Assembly: GCF_006788895.1 (NCBI RefSeq)
Contig: NZ_VFRA01000001.1
Coordinates: 310,001 to 374,000 of the forward strand
DNA: 64,000 bases
Direction of reading: 5' to 3'
Source: Rhodoglobus vestalii
Lineage (GTDB): Bacteria > Actinomycetota > Actinomycetes > Actinomycetales > Microbacteriaceae
The notes under the pieces were generated by a model, which was not told the DNA's origin, searched no databases, and saw nothing but the letters and a program-made list of their open reading frames with translations. A program made the translations under genes and the position numbers. The stretch's first letter is position 1; each line of letters begins with the position of its first letter. Positions 1 to 7,962 of the stretch are shown piece by piece.

Positions 1-2
1 AT

Positions 3-671
3 GCGTCCAGCGAACAGATCGCGCTTCCCACTCTCCCTGACGATGTGGCGATGACCCTCGAAACGACCGAGACGGATGGCAGGTTTGACCGTCGCCGAGC
101 AGACGGTGCCCTCGGACCTAAGATCGAGCAGCGCCGCTACTGCTCAGTCGTTCAGGACGCGGTTCTCGATGTCATGGGTGACTCGGGACTGCCCCTGATT
201 TTGTCGGCGGCGTCTGACCTAGAGCCTGCCTACCGGGAGGCAAACAGTTACCGCGATCTGCTCGAGCACGGCATTGACGCGAACCCCAGCTCGCTCTCTT
301 TGGAGGAGTTGGAGAAGCGCGGGCGTTCGGTATTGGAGAATCACTCGGAGGGTGAACTTGCCGCATGGCGAGAAAACTTCGGTACGATGCGTGCCAACGG
401 GCTCGCTAGTTCTCAGCTGAGCGATGTCGCCCGCGCCGCAACGTCGGGACTCGTCGACACGCTGCTGTTCGATCTTGCCTCGACGGAAGAGGGAAGTATC
501 GATGAAGGCGGCTCGGTCACGCTTGCTCGTGAGCCTGGACCCACCACGTATGGACTCATTGATGAGATCGCGGTGCGTGTTCTTCGCACCGGGGGTGCGG
601 TGAAGGCTGTGCGCCGCGACGACCTTCCTGATGATAGGCCAGTGGCAGCCACCTTCCGCGGAAAGTTCTAG
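3..671 (+). CDS. baeRF (eRF1-like) family protein, C-terminal part
   Basis: The frame is open from the left edge, so the gene starts outside the window; 222 residues are visible. The C-terminal part, with GLVDTLLFD, then TYGLIDEIAVRVLRTGG and VKAVRRDDLP, matches the last domain of bacterial archaeo-eukaryotic release factor family proteins (baeRF3-like), which resemble eRF1/Vms1 and are thought to act at ribosomes or on stalled peptidyl-tRNA. The central helical part (AYREANSYRDLLEHGI) also fits that family. An internal GTG at base 45 is not a likely start because the homologous fold needs the upstream part. The stop overlaps by a few bases the stop of the convergent membrane gene. Family assignment is from memory of the domain pattern. 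Confidence 0.7.
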   Translation, partial: ASSEQIALPTLPDDVAMTLETTETDGRFDRRRADGALGPKIEQRRYCSVVQDAVLDVMGDSGLPLILSAASDLEPAYREANSYRDLLEHGIDANPSSLSLEELEKRGRSVLENHSEGELAAWRENFGTMRANGLASSQLSDVARAATSGLVDTLLFDLASTEEGSIDEGGSVTLAREPGPTTYGLIDEIAVRVLRTGGAVKAVRRDDLPDDRPVAATFRGKF

Positions 672-1048
672 CCTCCCGCGCTGGAAACAATCTGGCTGAA
701 GACGAGACTCAACACTCCGACGACGATCTGAATCGCCGCCACCGTGATGGGGAGTGCGAGCGCCCGCTTCGATTTGGTGCGCATGGCGAGCATTACTAGT
801 GAGACCAGAAACGCGATAATTACGACCGCGAGAACCGCGAGTGAGGTGACCAAGATTTCGCTGAGATAGGCCAGCGGAACGTTGAGCTGTTCGAGACCAG
901 CGGGATTCGCGGAGTCCATTATTGCTTCGGCTAGTTCGCTCGCCAGGATGGGTGCGGGGATGATGAGCGAACCGAGCACTGTAGAAACGGCGTGAAGTCG
1001 CCCATGGGGAGCGCTGTGAATTGAGTCAGCCTGCTGTGAGTCGGTCAT
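668..1048 (-). CDS. small membrane protein, unknown function
   Basis: A 126-residue protein starting at the ATG of MTDSQQADS. A longer upstream reading exists but it is only the antisense of the neighbouring ammonia-lyase and lacks family-like sequence. Three hydrophobic stretches, about residues 20-43, 63-89 and 97-120, predict an integral membrane protein with a short polar N terminus. No catalytic motif is visible. It lies downstream of the ammonia-lyase on the same strand after a gap of about 120 bases, and its stop overlaps the stop of the baeRF gene. I do not recognise the family. Confidence 0.55.
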   Translation of the reverse strand: MTDSQQADSIHSAPHGRLHAVSTVLGSLIIPAPILASELAEAIMDSANPAGLEQLNVPLAYLSEILVTSLAVLAVVIIAFLVSLVMLAMRTKSKRALALPITVAAIQIVVGVLSLVFSQIVSSAGG

Positions 1049-1166
1049 TTCCCGATTGTCGCACAGGGCCCACATCGACGGACGCGTTAACTCGCAAGTG
1101 ACCCGGTTATCTCTGTGGTCATTTCCTTGAGCTCGGCGACCAACGGATGCCGCGGCTCGTGCAACC

Positions 1167-2294
1167 TCACAAACCTTTCGGGTTGGCGGCGCGACCCTCA
1201 GTGCTGAGCAGCACGACGACCGCGTCACCGGGAATGCCGAGGGCGGCCCTCCGATCTGGGTCGTTGAGTACGGCACGGGCACCGGCGAGTGTCGCACCTC
1301 CACACGGCCCCGAGTCGACACCGTAGGCCCTCAGGTCGCGCGCAGCGCTCAACGCTTGAGAGTCGGCGACGGTGACGGATGCGTCGAGTCCGGCCTGCAG
1401 GATCGGCCACGCGAGTTCTGAGACGGTGCCACAGTTCAGGCCCGTCATGACGGTATCGGCGGTTTTTACTGGTGTGATTCGGCCGGCATGCAGCGAGGTC
1501 GTTACGGAGGAGGCAGTGTCCGGTTCAACGGAAAGCACCGAGGGCGTGTGTTCTGTGGAGCGGTAGTGAGCGATGACTGCTTGAGCGAACGATCCGACCC
1601 CGGAGGGGGCAACAACAAGGTCGAGGCGCTCGATGCCGGCGGTGCGTAGTTGTTCGTCGATTTCAGCAAACATTGTGTCGTAGCCATCGACAACCCACTG
1701 GGGAATGTCCTCGTACCCTCTCCATGAGGTGTCCTGGATCAGCACCGCGTCACCGCCGGTAGCGTTTTTGGCGTGCTCAACAACATCGTCGTAAGGCACC
1801 GAGAGTTCGATCAGCGTTGCCCCTTCGGCACGAATCGCATCCATCGCCGCCTGCGACACTTCGGCGGGCACATAGATCGTGGCCGGCAGCCCTAAAAGTT
1901 TTGCGACGTGGGCTACGGCGCGGCCGTGATTGCCGTCGGTTGCTGCCGCGAGCGATAACGACGAGTCAGCACCGAGACGATCGCGCAGTTCATCGAGGGT
2001 CAAAGCAGCACCCGGTGCACCGAGTCGCGCAGATAGTGCACGAGAGATTGCGTAAGATGCGCCCAGAATCTTGAACGCGGGCAGGCCAAGTCGCTGCGAC
2101 TCGTCTTTGACAAAAACCATAGCAACGTCCAGCGCGGCTGCCGCTTCCGGCACAGAAGTCAGCGGGGTTGGGGCGTAGCCGGGCAGAGAATGATGGAATT
2201 CACGAGTAGCGGCGCCGAGGGGTGCGGTGCGCCAGGCGCGGGCAGACGGATTCGCGTACCAGGCTGCTGGGGCATCCGGTGTTGTGGAGGTCAT
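1167..2294 (-). CDS. PLP-dependent diaminopropionate ammonia-lyase-like enzyme
   Basis: A 375-residue fold-type II PLP enzyme. The lysine in LPAFKILGASYAI is in the position of the Schiff-base lysine of the threonine synthase/dehydratase superfamily, and TDGNHGRAVAHVAKLLG is the phosphate/substrate loop. The overall pattern (HHSLPGYAPTPL at the N terminus, VVAPSGVGSFAQAV, GLNCGTVSELAWP) is that of diaminopropionate ammonia-lyase (YgeX type), which turns 2,3-diaminopropionate into pyruvate and ammonia. The chosen ATG (MTSTTPDAP) has a GGGGAA ribosome site; longer readings have no support. Threonine dehydratase activity cannot be excluded. Acts in the cytoplasm in amino acid catabolism. Confidence 0.8.
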   Translation of the reverse strand: MTSTTPDAPAAWYANPSARAWRTAPLGAATREFHHSLPGYAPTPLTSVPEAAAALDVAMVFVKDESQRLGLPAFKILGASYAISRALSARLGAPGAALTLDELRDRLGADSSLSLAAATDGNHGRAVAHVAKLLGLPATIYVPAEVSQAAMDAIRAEGATLIELSVPYDDVVEHAKNATGGDAVLIQDTSWRGYEDIPQWVVDGYDTMFAEIDEQLRTAGIERLDLVVAPSGVGSFAQAVIAHYRSTEHTPSVLSVEPDTASSVTTSLHAGRITPVKTADTVMTGLNCGTVSELAWPILQAGLDASVTVADSQALSAARDLRAYGVDSGPCGGATLAGARAVLNDPDRRAALGIPGDAVVVLLSTEGRAANPKGL

Positions 2295-2402
2295 TGTTGT
2301 TCCCCGTTTCGGCGCCCGTGCAGTTCTTTCGGCTGAGAGAACCCGCGCGCGATTCTCATCGTCTCGCATGCGGGTCGGTGGTTCAACCTCCGGGCCACGA
2401 AC

Positions 2403-2930
2403 TTACCAACCGGAGGTGCCCGGCCCACCCTTAAACGGGCCCACGATTTGGGCGGTGATCCAACCGCCGTAAAAATCGCCGGCCTGGGAGGTCACTAGTT
2501 CACCATCGACTTCGCAGGAGTCCATCTGCCCCGGATAGAGCGCGACACGGGTGCCCAACTCTTCGAAACCGCGCGAGGGCTCCGGGTAAGTCCACGCGGC
2601 ACGCGCCGCAACGACTCCCCCGGCAATGACGTCAAAGTAGTGCGCCTGACCTTTGAATTCGCAGAAGCTGGTGCCCGACACCGGCACGAGCACACCGGCG
2701 GGGAATGCTGCGATTGGTAGGTAGTAGACGGGCGGATGACTCGTCTCCAGCACGCGCACCGAATCCGTGGTGTCGGCGATCACTTGGCCACCGAGGCGTA
2801 CGACGACACGCTCGGGGCGCGGGTCTACTCGCGGTGGCCGCGGATAATCCCACACCGACTCTTGCCCTGCCCCGGGCTTAATCGGCGTGGGGCGACGGAG
2901 GGATCGGGGAGAACCGGGTGCAGGAGTCAT
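2403..2930 (-). CDS. DUF427 domain protein
   Basis: A 175-residue soluble protein. VWDYPRPPRVDPRP leads into a DUF427 domain with VVVRLGGQVIADT, ETSHPPVYYLP, and SGTSFCEFKGQAHYFDV. The family is a common actinobacterial beta-rich domain without a settled biochemical role. The start ATG at 2928-2930 lies right where similarity to the family begins. It is on the same strand as the ammonia-lyase downstream, with 108 bases between them, so they may or may not share a transcript. No signal peptide or membrane segment is seen. Confidence 0.85.
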   Translation of the reverse strand: MTPAPGSPRSLRRPTPIKPGAGQESVWDYPRPPRVDPRPERVVVRLGGQVIADTTDSVRVLETSHPPVYYLPIAAFPAGVLVPVSGTSFCEFKGQAHYFDVIAGGVVAARAAWTYPEPSRGFEELGTRVALYPGQMDSCEVDGELVTSQAGDFYGGWITAQIVGPFKGGPGTSGW

Positions 2931-2999
2931 ACCCCCATACTGCTACTCGTCGCTGGATGACCGCCGCGAGCGTCGATGGGCGAGGTCCGGGGCTGCCGG

Positions 3000-4124
3000 T
3001 CAGTCGCGCTCCGCCGGCTCTTCGGCCCGGGAGTTCAGCGCCGCAAGAATACGGGTGACGTCGATGGCGATGGCCGTTGCCGCCCCGATGGAGGTTGCCG
3101 GCGCGGAATCCCGATTTTCGTCGAGTTCATTCATGAGGGAGGCAACGGCATCCGCAGCGGCAGAATATGCTGCTCGCTGTGTCGCTTCGGAATCCCAATC
3201 ACGCAGCAGCGTCGATACTGCGTTGAGCGCCAAACTCAGGGACGGGCGCAACTCCGACCTCAGTTCGACTCTGATCGGGGTGCCCCACACTGCACCGGCG
3301 AGAACCTCGGTGAGATCACGCACATGGAAGGTGACCCTTTCGAGGGCAGCTAGGTCCTCGAAGTCAGCACCCACATCTCGGCGGTGGCGACGAGCACGCG
3401 GATTGGCTTTGCTGCTGTCCTCGGCGAGTATCACCGCGGCGCGCACTTCGCCAGACACGCTGATGAGCGCATCTTTGCGGGATGCCCAGCCGTCGCGTTC
3501 CGGAGGCCAACTCTCGGCCAAAGCCTGAGCGACCTCAGAGAGGTGATCTGCGAGCACGACGCGATAGTTTGTCAGCTGCCGGTCTACCGCATCATTGCTG
3601 AGCGCGGGAAATATCAATAGGTTGACCAGCAGGCCAACGGCAATTCCGAGACTGACCTGCACGAGATATCCGAGTGAATAATTGTCGGCATCTGGCCCGC
3701 CAATGATGAGCACGAACAGCACGGTCACCGGAATGTATTCGCGGTTCGCACCGAACCAGCCGGTGGCGGCAATCAGTGCGCCAACGCCGACCGCAAGCGA
3801 CATAGTGAACACGTTTGGCTGACTCAAGACAATGACTGCCCCGGCGAGCACAATGGCCACGACAAGGCTGCCGATGGTTTGGAGGGCATTCTTCATCGAA
3901 CCCATGAGCGTGGGGTACATGCTCACGATGGCTCCGAGCGGCGCGTAATACGGATAGTTGTCGGCGACCCCGGGCAGGTGTGGTGCGATCGTCCACGCAA
4001 GCCCGACGGCGATGGCGGCTTTCGCTGCCTGCAAAATGCGCGCCCTGGTGATCTCCGACTTCATTCGCCCGGCAGTTCTCTTCACCGGCGCCAGCACGAG
4101 GCCCGTTCGTCTCGTCGCTTTCAC
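3000..4124 (-). CDS. FUSC-family membrane transporter-like protein
   Basis: A 374-residue protein with a hydrophobic N-terminal half (about residues 35-165) forming several membrane helices, including ADNYPYYAPLGAIVSMYPTL, the signature of the FUSC/aromatic acid exporter superfamily, followed by a soluble helical C-terminal half. The start is taken as GTG at 4122-4124, which overlaps the TGA of the LuxR-type gene as GTGA. That gives a basic N-terminal tail (KATRRTG) as in relatives. An ATG 20 codons later (MKSEITRAR) is the alternative. Translational coupling to the regulator suggests that the regulator and transporter serve one response, probably export of an amphipathic or aromatic compound; the substrate is unknown. 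Confidence 0.75.
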   Translation of the reverse strand: MKATRRTGLVLAPVKRTAGRMKSEITRARILQAAKAAIAVGLAWTIAPHLPGVADNYPYYAPLGAIVSMYPTLMGSMKNALQTIGSLVVAIVLAGAVIVLSQPNVFTMSLAVGVGALIAATGWFGANREYIPVTVLFVLIIGGPDADNYSLGYLVQVSLGIAVGLLVNLLIFPALSNDAVDRQLTNYRVVLADHLSEVAQALAESWPPERDGWASRKDALISVSGEVRAAVILAEDSSKANPRARRHRRDVGADFEDLAALERVTFHVRDLTEVLAGAVWGTPIRVELRSELRPSLSLALNAVSTLLRDWDSEATQRAAYSAAADAVASLMNELDENRDSAPATSIGAATAIAIDVTRILAALNSRAEEPAERD

Positions 4125-4801
4125 GCGCGCGCTCGAACCTCTCCGCCGCCAAGCGAAGGCTCGGGGTGGGCGATGCGCACACGGTCGGGGCGAAAGCCGT
4201 GTTCGATTCCCCACAGCACGGCGTTGGTTCTGCTGTTGGCGCCGATGCTTCGATAGCAGGTGCGAATGTACGTCTTGATTGAATTGATCGACAGATGGGT
4301 GCGCTCGGCAATTTCTGCATTGGAGAGCCCCTGCGTGATCAGCGCCAGAATTTCCGCTTCGCGTTCAGTGAGTCCTTCCTCCCGGCCCGGCCAGTCGCCG
4401 ACGACAACGGTTGGCGTGCCGTTGCCTCCGAGGTGGATGCGCTCACCGCCGGTATAGATTTCTTCTAGTGCGGCGACAAGCCGCGACGCCGACAGCCCTT
4501 TTGAAATGTACCCGCCCGCTCCATTGGCAAGGGCGGCATCCACATGAGCCTGATCAAGATTCCAGGAGTAGACCACCGCCAGATCGACCAGGGGATTCAC
4601 CACAAGTTCTCGCACCGCCACGCGCTCCTCTTGAGTGGCAGCAAAGGTGTCGTAGAGGGCAATATCTACCGACTCGCCCACCTGCTTATTGAGATCGAGT
4701 TCGACGACGCGGACACGATTTTGGTAGGAACGCAACATTCCCATGACCCCACGAGCGACAACCTCGTAGTCGTTGACCAAAGCAACCCTGAGTGTATTCA
4801 T
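4121..4801 (-). CDS. LuxR-family response regulator
   Basis: A 226-residue protein with an N-terminal receiver-like domain (about 4-125) and a C-terminal LuxR-type helix-turn-helix (about 140-205; LTEREAEILALITQGLSNAE). In the receiver, the acidic pair is Asn10-Asp11 instead of Asp-Asp. Asp51 sits at the usual phosphorylation position and a Lys is present in GGYISKGLS, so phosphorylation is possible but the acidic pocket is not standard. No histidine kinase gene is next to it. It overlaps the FUSC gene by four bases. A 16-base perfect palindrome lies 41 bases upstream of its start and could be its own operator. Confidence 0.85.
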   Translation of the reverse strand: MNTLRVALVNDYEVVARGVMGMLRSYQNRVRVVELDLNKQVGESVDIALYDTFAATQEERVAVRELVVNPLVDLAVVYSWNLDQAHVDAALANGAGGYISKGLSASRLVAALEEIYTGGERIHLGGNGTPTVVVGDWPGREEGLTEREAEILALITQGLSNAEIAERTHLSINSIKTYIRTCYRSIGANSRTNAVLWGIEHGFRPDRVRIAHPEPSLGGGEVRARA

Positions 4802-4841
4802 GCCTCCACAATATGGCGTCTGAGCAATTCTTGGTAAAAAT

Positions 4842-4857
4842 TCACCCCTAGGGGTGA
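4842..4857. promoter_or_regulatory. perfect 16-bp palindrome upstream of the LuxR/FUSC pair
   Basis: TCACCCCTAGGGGTGA is a perfect inverted repeat in the divergent region between the LuxR-type gene (minus strand) and the CsbD-like gene (plus strand). Its symmetry suits binding of a dimeric regulator such as the adjacent LuxR protein. No T-run follows on either strand, so it is not a terminator. The operator role is inferred from position and symmetry only. Confidence 0.5.
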
Positions 4858-4970
4858 GCCAGCCGACCTAGCGCTCAGAATACTCTCAGTTGGTGGGTAC
4901 GGCGATTGAGCCGGCCCACATCCAGATTGGCAACATCCGACACCCTCCCTAGACGTGAAGGAGCTCTCTA

Positions 4971-5060
4971 ATTAGCGCATCAGACAAGCACGAAGCCGAA
5001 GGCAAGGCAGATCAGGCCAAGGCGAGCATGAAGAAGGCCGGCGAAAACGTCAAAGACTAG
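4971..5060 (+). CDS. 29-residue CsbD-like stress protein with apparent ATT start
   Basis: The reading ATT-AGC-GCA-TCA-GAC gives (M)SASDKHEAEGKADQAKA and ends in GENVKD. Actinobacterial CsbD proteins (about 55-65 residues) commonly begin SASDK and contain EGKADQ...K.AGENVKD, so this looks like a CsbD protein with its middle removed in frame. No ATG, GTG or TTG occurs between the upstream in-frame stop and this point, yet AAGGAG at 4958-4963 is ideally spaced (7 bases) for ATT. Either ATT is used as a rare start, or the true ATG has been lost and the gene is decaying. The role would be a small, charged, general stress protein of the cytoplasm. Confidence 0.55.
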   Translation: MSASDKHEAEGKADQAKASMKKAGENVKD

Positions 5061-5119
5061 TCCTCACCTCACGAAAATCTGTTCCCCCCAATAACTCTTC
5101 TCGAAAGGTAATTTCTCCT

Positions 5120-5281
5120 ATGAACACACTATTAATCGTCATCGCCGTCATCGCGGTTGTTCTGCTGATCACCGGCGGACTCGTGCAGTCCCTCAACTTC
5201 CTGCTCTGGGTCGGCGTTGTGCTGGCCATCCTTGCGGTCATCGCATTCTTGGTTCGCAAGCTCACCGGCGGACGCGCCTAA
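5120..5281 (+). CDS. 53-residue hydrophobic membrane microprotein
   Basis: Starts at ATG 5120 after an AAAGG ribosome site and encodes two hydrophobic helices (about residues 2-22 and 26-46) separated by GGLVQSLN and closed by a basic tail (VRKLTGG). It is too short for many gene callers but has start, Shine-Dalgarno site and a coherent membrane topology. It follows the CsbD-like gene by 59 bases on the same strand, a pairing with general stress genes that suggests a membrane stress role. Its biochemical function is unknown. Confidence 0.65.
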   Translation: MNTLLIVIAVIAVVLLITGGLVQSLNFLLWVGVVLAILAVIAFLVRKLTGGRA

Positions 5282-5438
5282 GCGCCCCAGCGCTCGACGC
5301 GTAACGGGCTAGCAGAAGCAATTCGCTAGCGCCTAACCGCGCCGTGCCAAACGAAGCGAAAGATGCTGCGGCCACATGGTCGCTCATCCTTTGCTTCTTT
5401 CATAACCACACACATTCACACCTAAGAGAAGAGCCCTG

Positions 5439-5681
5439 ATGACTGTCGACCAGAACGATAGCAACCCCTCCGTTGAGGATCGCGACCCGATGGTGCCGCT
5501 ACCAGCCCTGAGCATCACGGAACCTGAGACTCCCCGTGCGGCTCTTCCACTGCCAGCCAGCGCGCACGCGGCCCCTGGCTCCGGCGATAACCCCATTGCT
5601 GATTGGCTCGACAGCCTGGCCGCTGAGCCCGGCGAACCCGCGAACCGATCATCCGTGGCACCAAAACCTCGCGAGCTTTAG
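5439..5681 (+). CDS. hypothetical 80-residue acidic/proline-rich protein
   Basis: ATG at 5439 follows a purine-rich GAGAAGAG. The product is low-complexity, rich in Pro, Ala, Asp and Glu, without a recognisable domain, apart from a possible short amphipathic segment DNPIADWLDSLAAEPGEP. It ends four bases into the stop region of the convergent spermidine-synthase-like gene, so it fits the space exactly, which favours a real gene. It could be an intrinsically disordered protein; function unknown. Confidence 0.45.
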   Translation: MTVDQNDSNPSVEDRDPMVPLPALSITEPETPRAALPLPASAHAAPGSGDNPIADWLDSLAAEPGEPANRSSVAPKPREL

Positions 5682-6379
5682 GCTCCCCTACGTGCGACAT
5701 ACACCGTGTTGGATGACACCCCACCGGTGAGCGCATTGTCAAAGTCGACGGTGTGCGCAACCACACCCTCGAACACCTCGTCTAGCCGAATCATGAATTC
5801 GTCGTCGCTCGGGTCATCCGACCAGAGCGCAAACACACCGCCCTCGGCAAGATGGGCACGCACCCGCCGCAAACCTGACACGGTATAGAGGTCGGCATGG
5901 CTGGGGTCGAGTTGGTGCCGCGGCGAGTGGTCAACATCCAGAAGGATCGCCTCAAACTGCCGGGTAGGCTCGGCCCGCATCACAGCAAAAAAGTCGGCGT
6001 GCGTGAGAGTGGTGCGGGTGTCGCCGGTCAGCTCGGCCGACACCGGCAGCAGCCCACGCTGGTGCCAATCAATCACGGTGGGTAACGCGTCGATGACCTC
6101 GAGTGAGGCGACGCGCGTGTCAGCGAGGGCGGCCACTGCGGTGTAGCCGAGCCCGAGTCCACCGACGACAACGCGCAGATTGTCACCGCTGTGCGCGGCT
6201 AGCCCAAGGTCGGAGAGCGCGATCTCTGCCACAGTGAACAGGCTCGACATCAGAAACTCGTCGCCCAGTTTCACCTCATACACATCAACGCCGAGGGCCG
6301 GTTCGAGTCGGCGCCTCAGGGTGAGCTCCCCCATCGATGTCTCGTGCCAATCGAGCTCTTCAAAGCGGGAGATAGCCAT
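5678..6379 (-). CDS. spermidine synthase-like protein (Rossmann methyltransferase fold)
   Basis: A 233-residue protein. VVVGGLGLGYTAVAAL is the nucleotide-binding glycine-rich strand-loop of the spermidine synthase/SAM methyltransferase fold. EVIDALPTVIDWH supplies the acidic residue after strand two, and ILLDVDHSPRHQLDPSHADLY is the acidic motif typical of the polyamine-synthase-like clade. It is shorter than true SpeE and lacks its N-terminal beta-hairpin region, so the substrate may not be putrescine. The ATG start is at the edge of the similarity. Convergent with the preceding small gene. Confidence 0.7.
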   Translation of the reverse strand: MAISRFEELDWHETSMGELTLRRRLEPALGVDVYEVKLGDEFLMSSLFTVAEIALSDLGLAAHSGDNLRVVVGGLGLGYTAVAALADTRVASLEVIDALPTVIDWHQRGLLPVSAELTGDTRTTLTHADFFAVMRAEPTRQFEAILLDVDHSPRHQLDPSHADLYTVSGLRRVRAHLAEGGVFALWSDDPSDDEFMIRLDEVFEGVVAHTVDFDNALTGGVSSNTVYVARRGA

Positions 6380-6480
6380 GGGTCGAGCCTAGAGGCATTC
6401 GATATGCCCACGGCCCTGAATCTGGTGACGGGGCTATACGGGGACTGAAATAGCTATTATGCTTCGACGCAATCTGATTC

Positions 6481-6498
6481 ATTCTGAAACATTTATGT
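6481..6498 (+). promoter_or_regulatory. operator-like motif before the cyanophycinase-like gene
   Basis: ATTCTGAAACATTTATGT lies about 20 bases downstream of a TATTAT (6455-6460) that could be a -10 box and just before the ribosome site of the peptidase gene. A closely matching copy, ATTCAGAAACGTTTGTTA, occurs at 7891-7908 before the ABC transporter cluster. The AAACRTTT core is palindromic or nearly so, as expected for an RpiR-family operator. That the RpiR protein encoded at 11.9-12.8 kb binds it is inference. Confidence 0.4.
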
Positions 6499-6511
6499 CA
6501 AGGAGATCATC

Positions 6512-7819
6512 GTGCGCCATCGCCATCTGCCGCCCCTCGTGGGCCTGGTATCCCTCGTCCTCATCGCTTCGAGCATCCCCGCTTCAGCATCCCCGTTCGC
6601 GGCAACATGGAAACACAAAATTCGACCCACAGCCATCCTTGTGGGCGGGAATCTAGCCGAAAACGCCGACATCCTTTCCGCCATCGTGGCGAAGGCTGAC
6701 CCCGACGGCGCTGGACCAGCTAAGGCCCGGATCGCCATAGTGACAGCAGCATCACGGGGCGCAGCCACCCCAGAGGAAGCAGCTGACGACGAACTAAACA
6801 ATGCGGCCGCGAATGGTCTCTACTATTCGCAATTGTTCCAGCGTTTCGGTGCCGAGACCTATGCGGTGCCGATCGACGGAGCCGTCGACTATGACGGGGA
6901 TGCGTACACCCCGGCTCGGGCAAGTGATCCCGCAGTCGCAGCAGAAGTTCTTGCGAGCACGGGCATCTTCTTCGGTGGTGGCGACCAGATGCGCTACGTT
7001 CGCACTCTGCAGCTCTGCGAGGACGCCGAACAGGAGGCGTTCACGACCTGCATCGACACGCCTGTTCTCAGCGCGCTCCGCACGGTAGCCGATCGAGGCG
7101 TGGTTTCGGGTGTCAGTGCGGGGCTGACGATCCAGCAGGGGGCAGACATGATTACCGGCGGTGAATCCTATGAGGCCTGGCGAGACGGTGCAACGGCAGG
7201 GTACCTTGACGATGCATCAGAGCTCGGCTACCTTCCTGCGGGAGGTTTCGGCTTCCTCGACTCCGTGCTGCTGGACAGCCACTTCGCGACGTGGGGTCGA
7301 CAGGGACGCGCGGTGAAGCTCGCTCTTGAGACCGGGCACAGACTCGTATTGGGGGTTGATGAGACGACCGCGGTCGTCGTGGACCGTCACACTCAGCATG
7401 CGAAAGTGATCGGTGTGAACGGCGCATCTCTTCTCGACCTTCGGTTCGCGCGCTCGAATGCAGACGGCGTCGAAGGAGTGCGGTGGAGCTACCTGACGGC
7501 GGGAGATACCCTCAATCTGCGCGCCGGCCTCACCCGTCGCGCGCCTGGCTCGACGCCCGTCTCGCCTGTCGCGAGCGCTGTGGCATCCGTTGAGGATATC
7601 TGGGACTCCCCCGAGGGTGCCGGCACTGAGTACACCCACCGTGATCTCGGTCGCGCAGTCGCAAGTTCGACAAGCCGGGAAGCCAGCGGCACCAGCGAGG
7701 AGACGGAACCACAATTCACGACGTCTCTTCGCCGCGATCGGTTTACTCAAGCCTGGACGACCCCATCGGGCGTGATCTCGTTCTCGAACGTGAAGCTCGC
7801 AATCCGCTCGGCCGAGTAG
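6512..7819 (+). CDS. secreted cyanophycinase-like peptidase (S51 family)
   Basis: GTG start with AAGGAG seven bases upstream. Residues 1-28 form a signal peptide (basic start, hydrophobic core, ASPFAA-type cleavage region), so the 435-residue product is predicted to be exported. The body has RPTAILVGGNLAEN, the loop IFFGGGDQ, and the nucleophile elbow VSGVSAGLTI, in which the Ser corresponds to the GTSAGA serine of cyanophycinase/peptidase E. A DSHF histidine follows. Cyanophycinases cut the Asp-Arg polymer into beta-Asp-Arg dipeptides; extracellular forms are known. The tail beyond about residue 340 is variable. It ends in a strong terminator at 7830-7865, so it is its own transcript ahead of the amino acid transporter cluster. 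Confidence 0.75.
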   Translation: MRHRHLPPLVGLVSLVLIASSIPASASPFAATWKHKIRPTAILVGGNLAENADILSAIVAKADPDGAGPAKARIAIVTAASRGAATPEEAADDELNNAAANGLYYSQLFQRFGAETYAVPIDGAVDYDGDAYTPARASDPAVAAEVLASTGIFFGGGDQMRYVRTLQLCEDAEQEAFTTCIDTPVLSALRTVADRGVVSGVSAGLTIQQGADMITGGESYEAWRDGATAGYLDDASELGYLPAGGFGFLDSVLLDSHFATWGRQGRAVKLALETGHRLVLGVDETTAVVVDRHTQHAKVIGVNGASLLDLRFARSNADGVEGVRWSYLTAGDTLNLRAGLTRRAPGSTPVSPVASAVASVEDIWDSPEGAGTEYTHRDLGRAVASSTSREASGTSEETEPQFTTSLRRDRFTQAWTTPSGVISFSNVKLAIRSAE

Positions 7820-7829
7820 TTCAGTCGTG

Positions 7830-7865
7830 AGCAACGGTCGCACCCGTTCGCGTGCGACCGTTGCT
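7830..7865 (+). terminator. strong stem-loop terminator
   Basis: AGCAACGGTCGCAC and GTGCGACCGTTGCT pair perfectly over 14 bases around an 8-base loop, starting 11 bases after the stop of the cyanophycinase-like gene. There is only a weak T-rich tail (TTACAGTTT), which is usual for high-GC actinobacterial terminators. Confidence 0.8.
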
Positions 7866-7890
7866 GTTACAGTTTGACGAAACACTAGCT

Positions 7891-7908
7891 ATTCAGAAAC
7901 GTTTGTTA
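7891..7908 (+). promoter_or_regulatory. second copy of the operator-like motif, before the ABC cluster
   Basis: ATTCAGAAACGTTTGTTA, containing the perfect palindrome AAACGTTT, sits 55 bases before the start of the substrate-binding protein gene. It follows a TTGACG (7874-7879) that could serve as a -35 box. It matches the motif at 6481-6498 at most positions (ATTC, GAAAC, TTT). Regulation by the cluster's RpiR protein is inferred. Confidence 0.4.
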
Positions 7909-7962
7909 CATACTGTTCGAGACGAGTCGCTCAACGAAGAGCGGCCAAAGGAAGGGCATCCC

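Noticed and set aside
5296..5335. Terminator from GCTAGC pairs after the 53-residue gene
   Set aside because: The pairing is only six bases with an 11-base loop and no T-run, so support is too weak.
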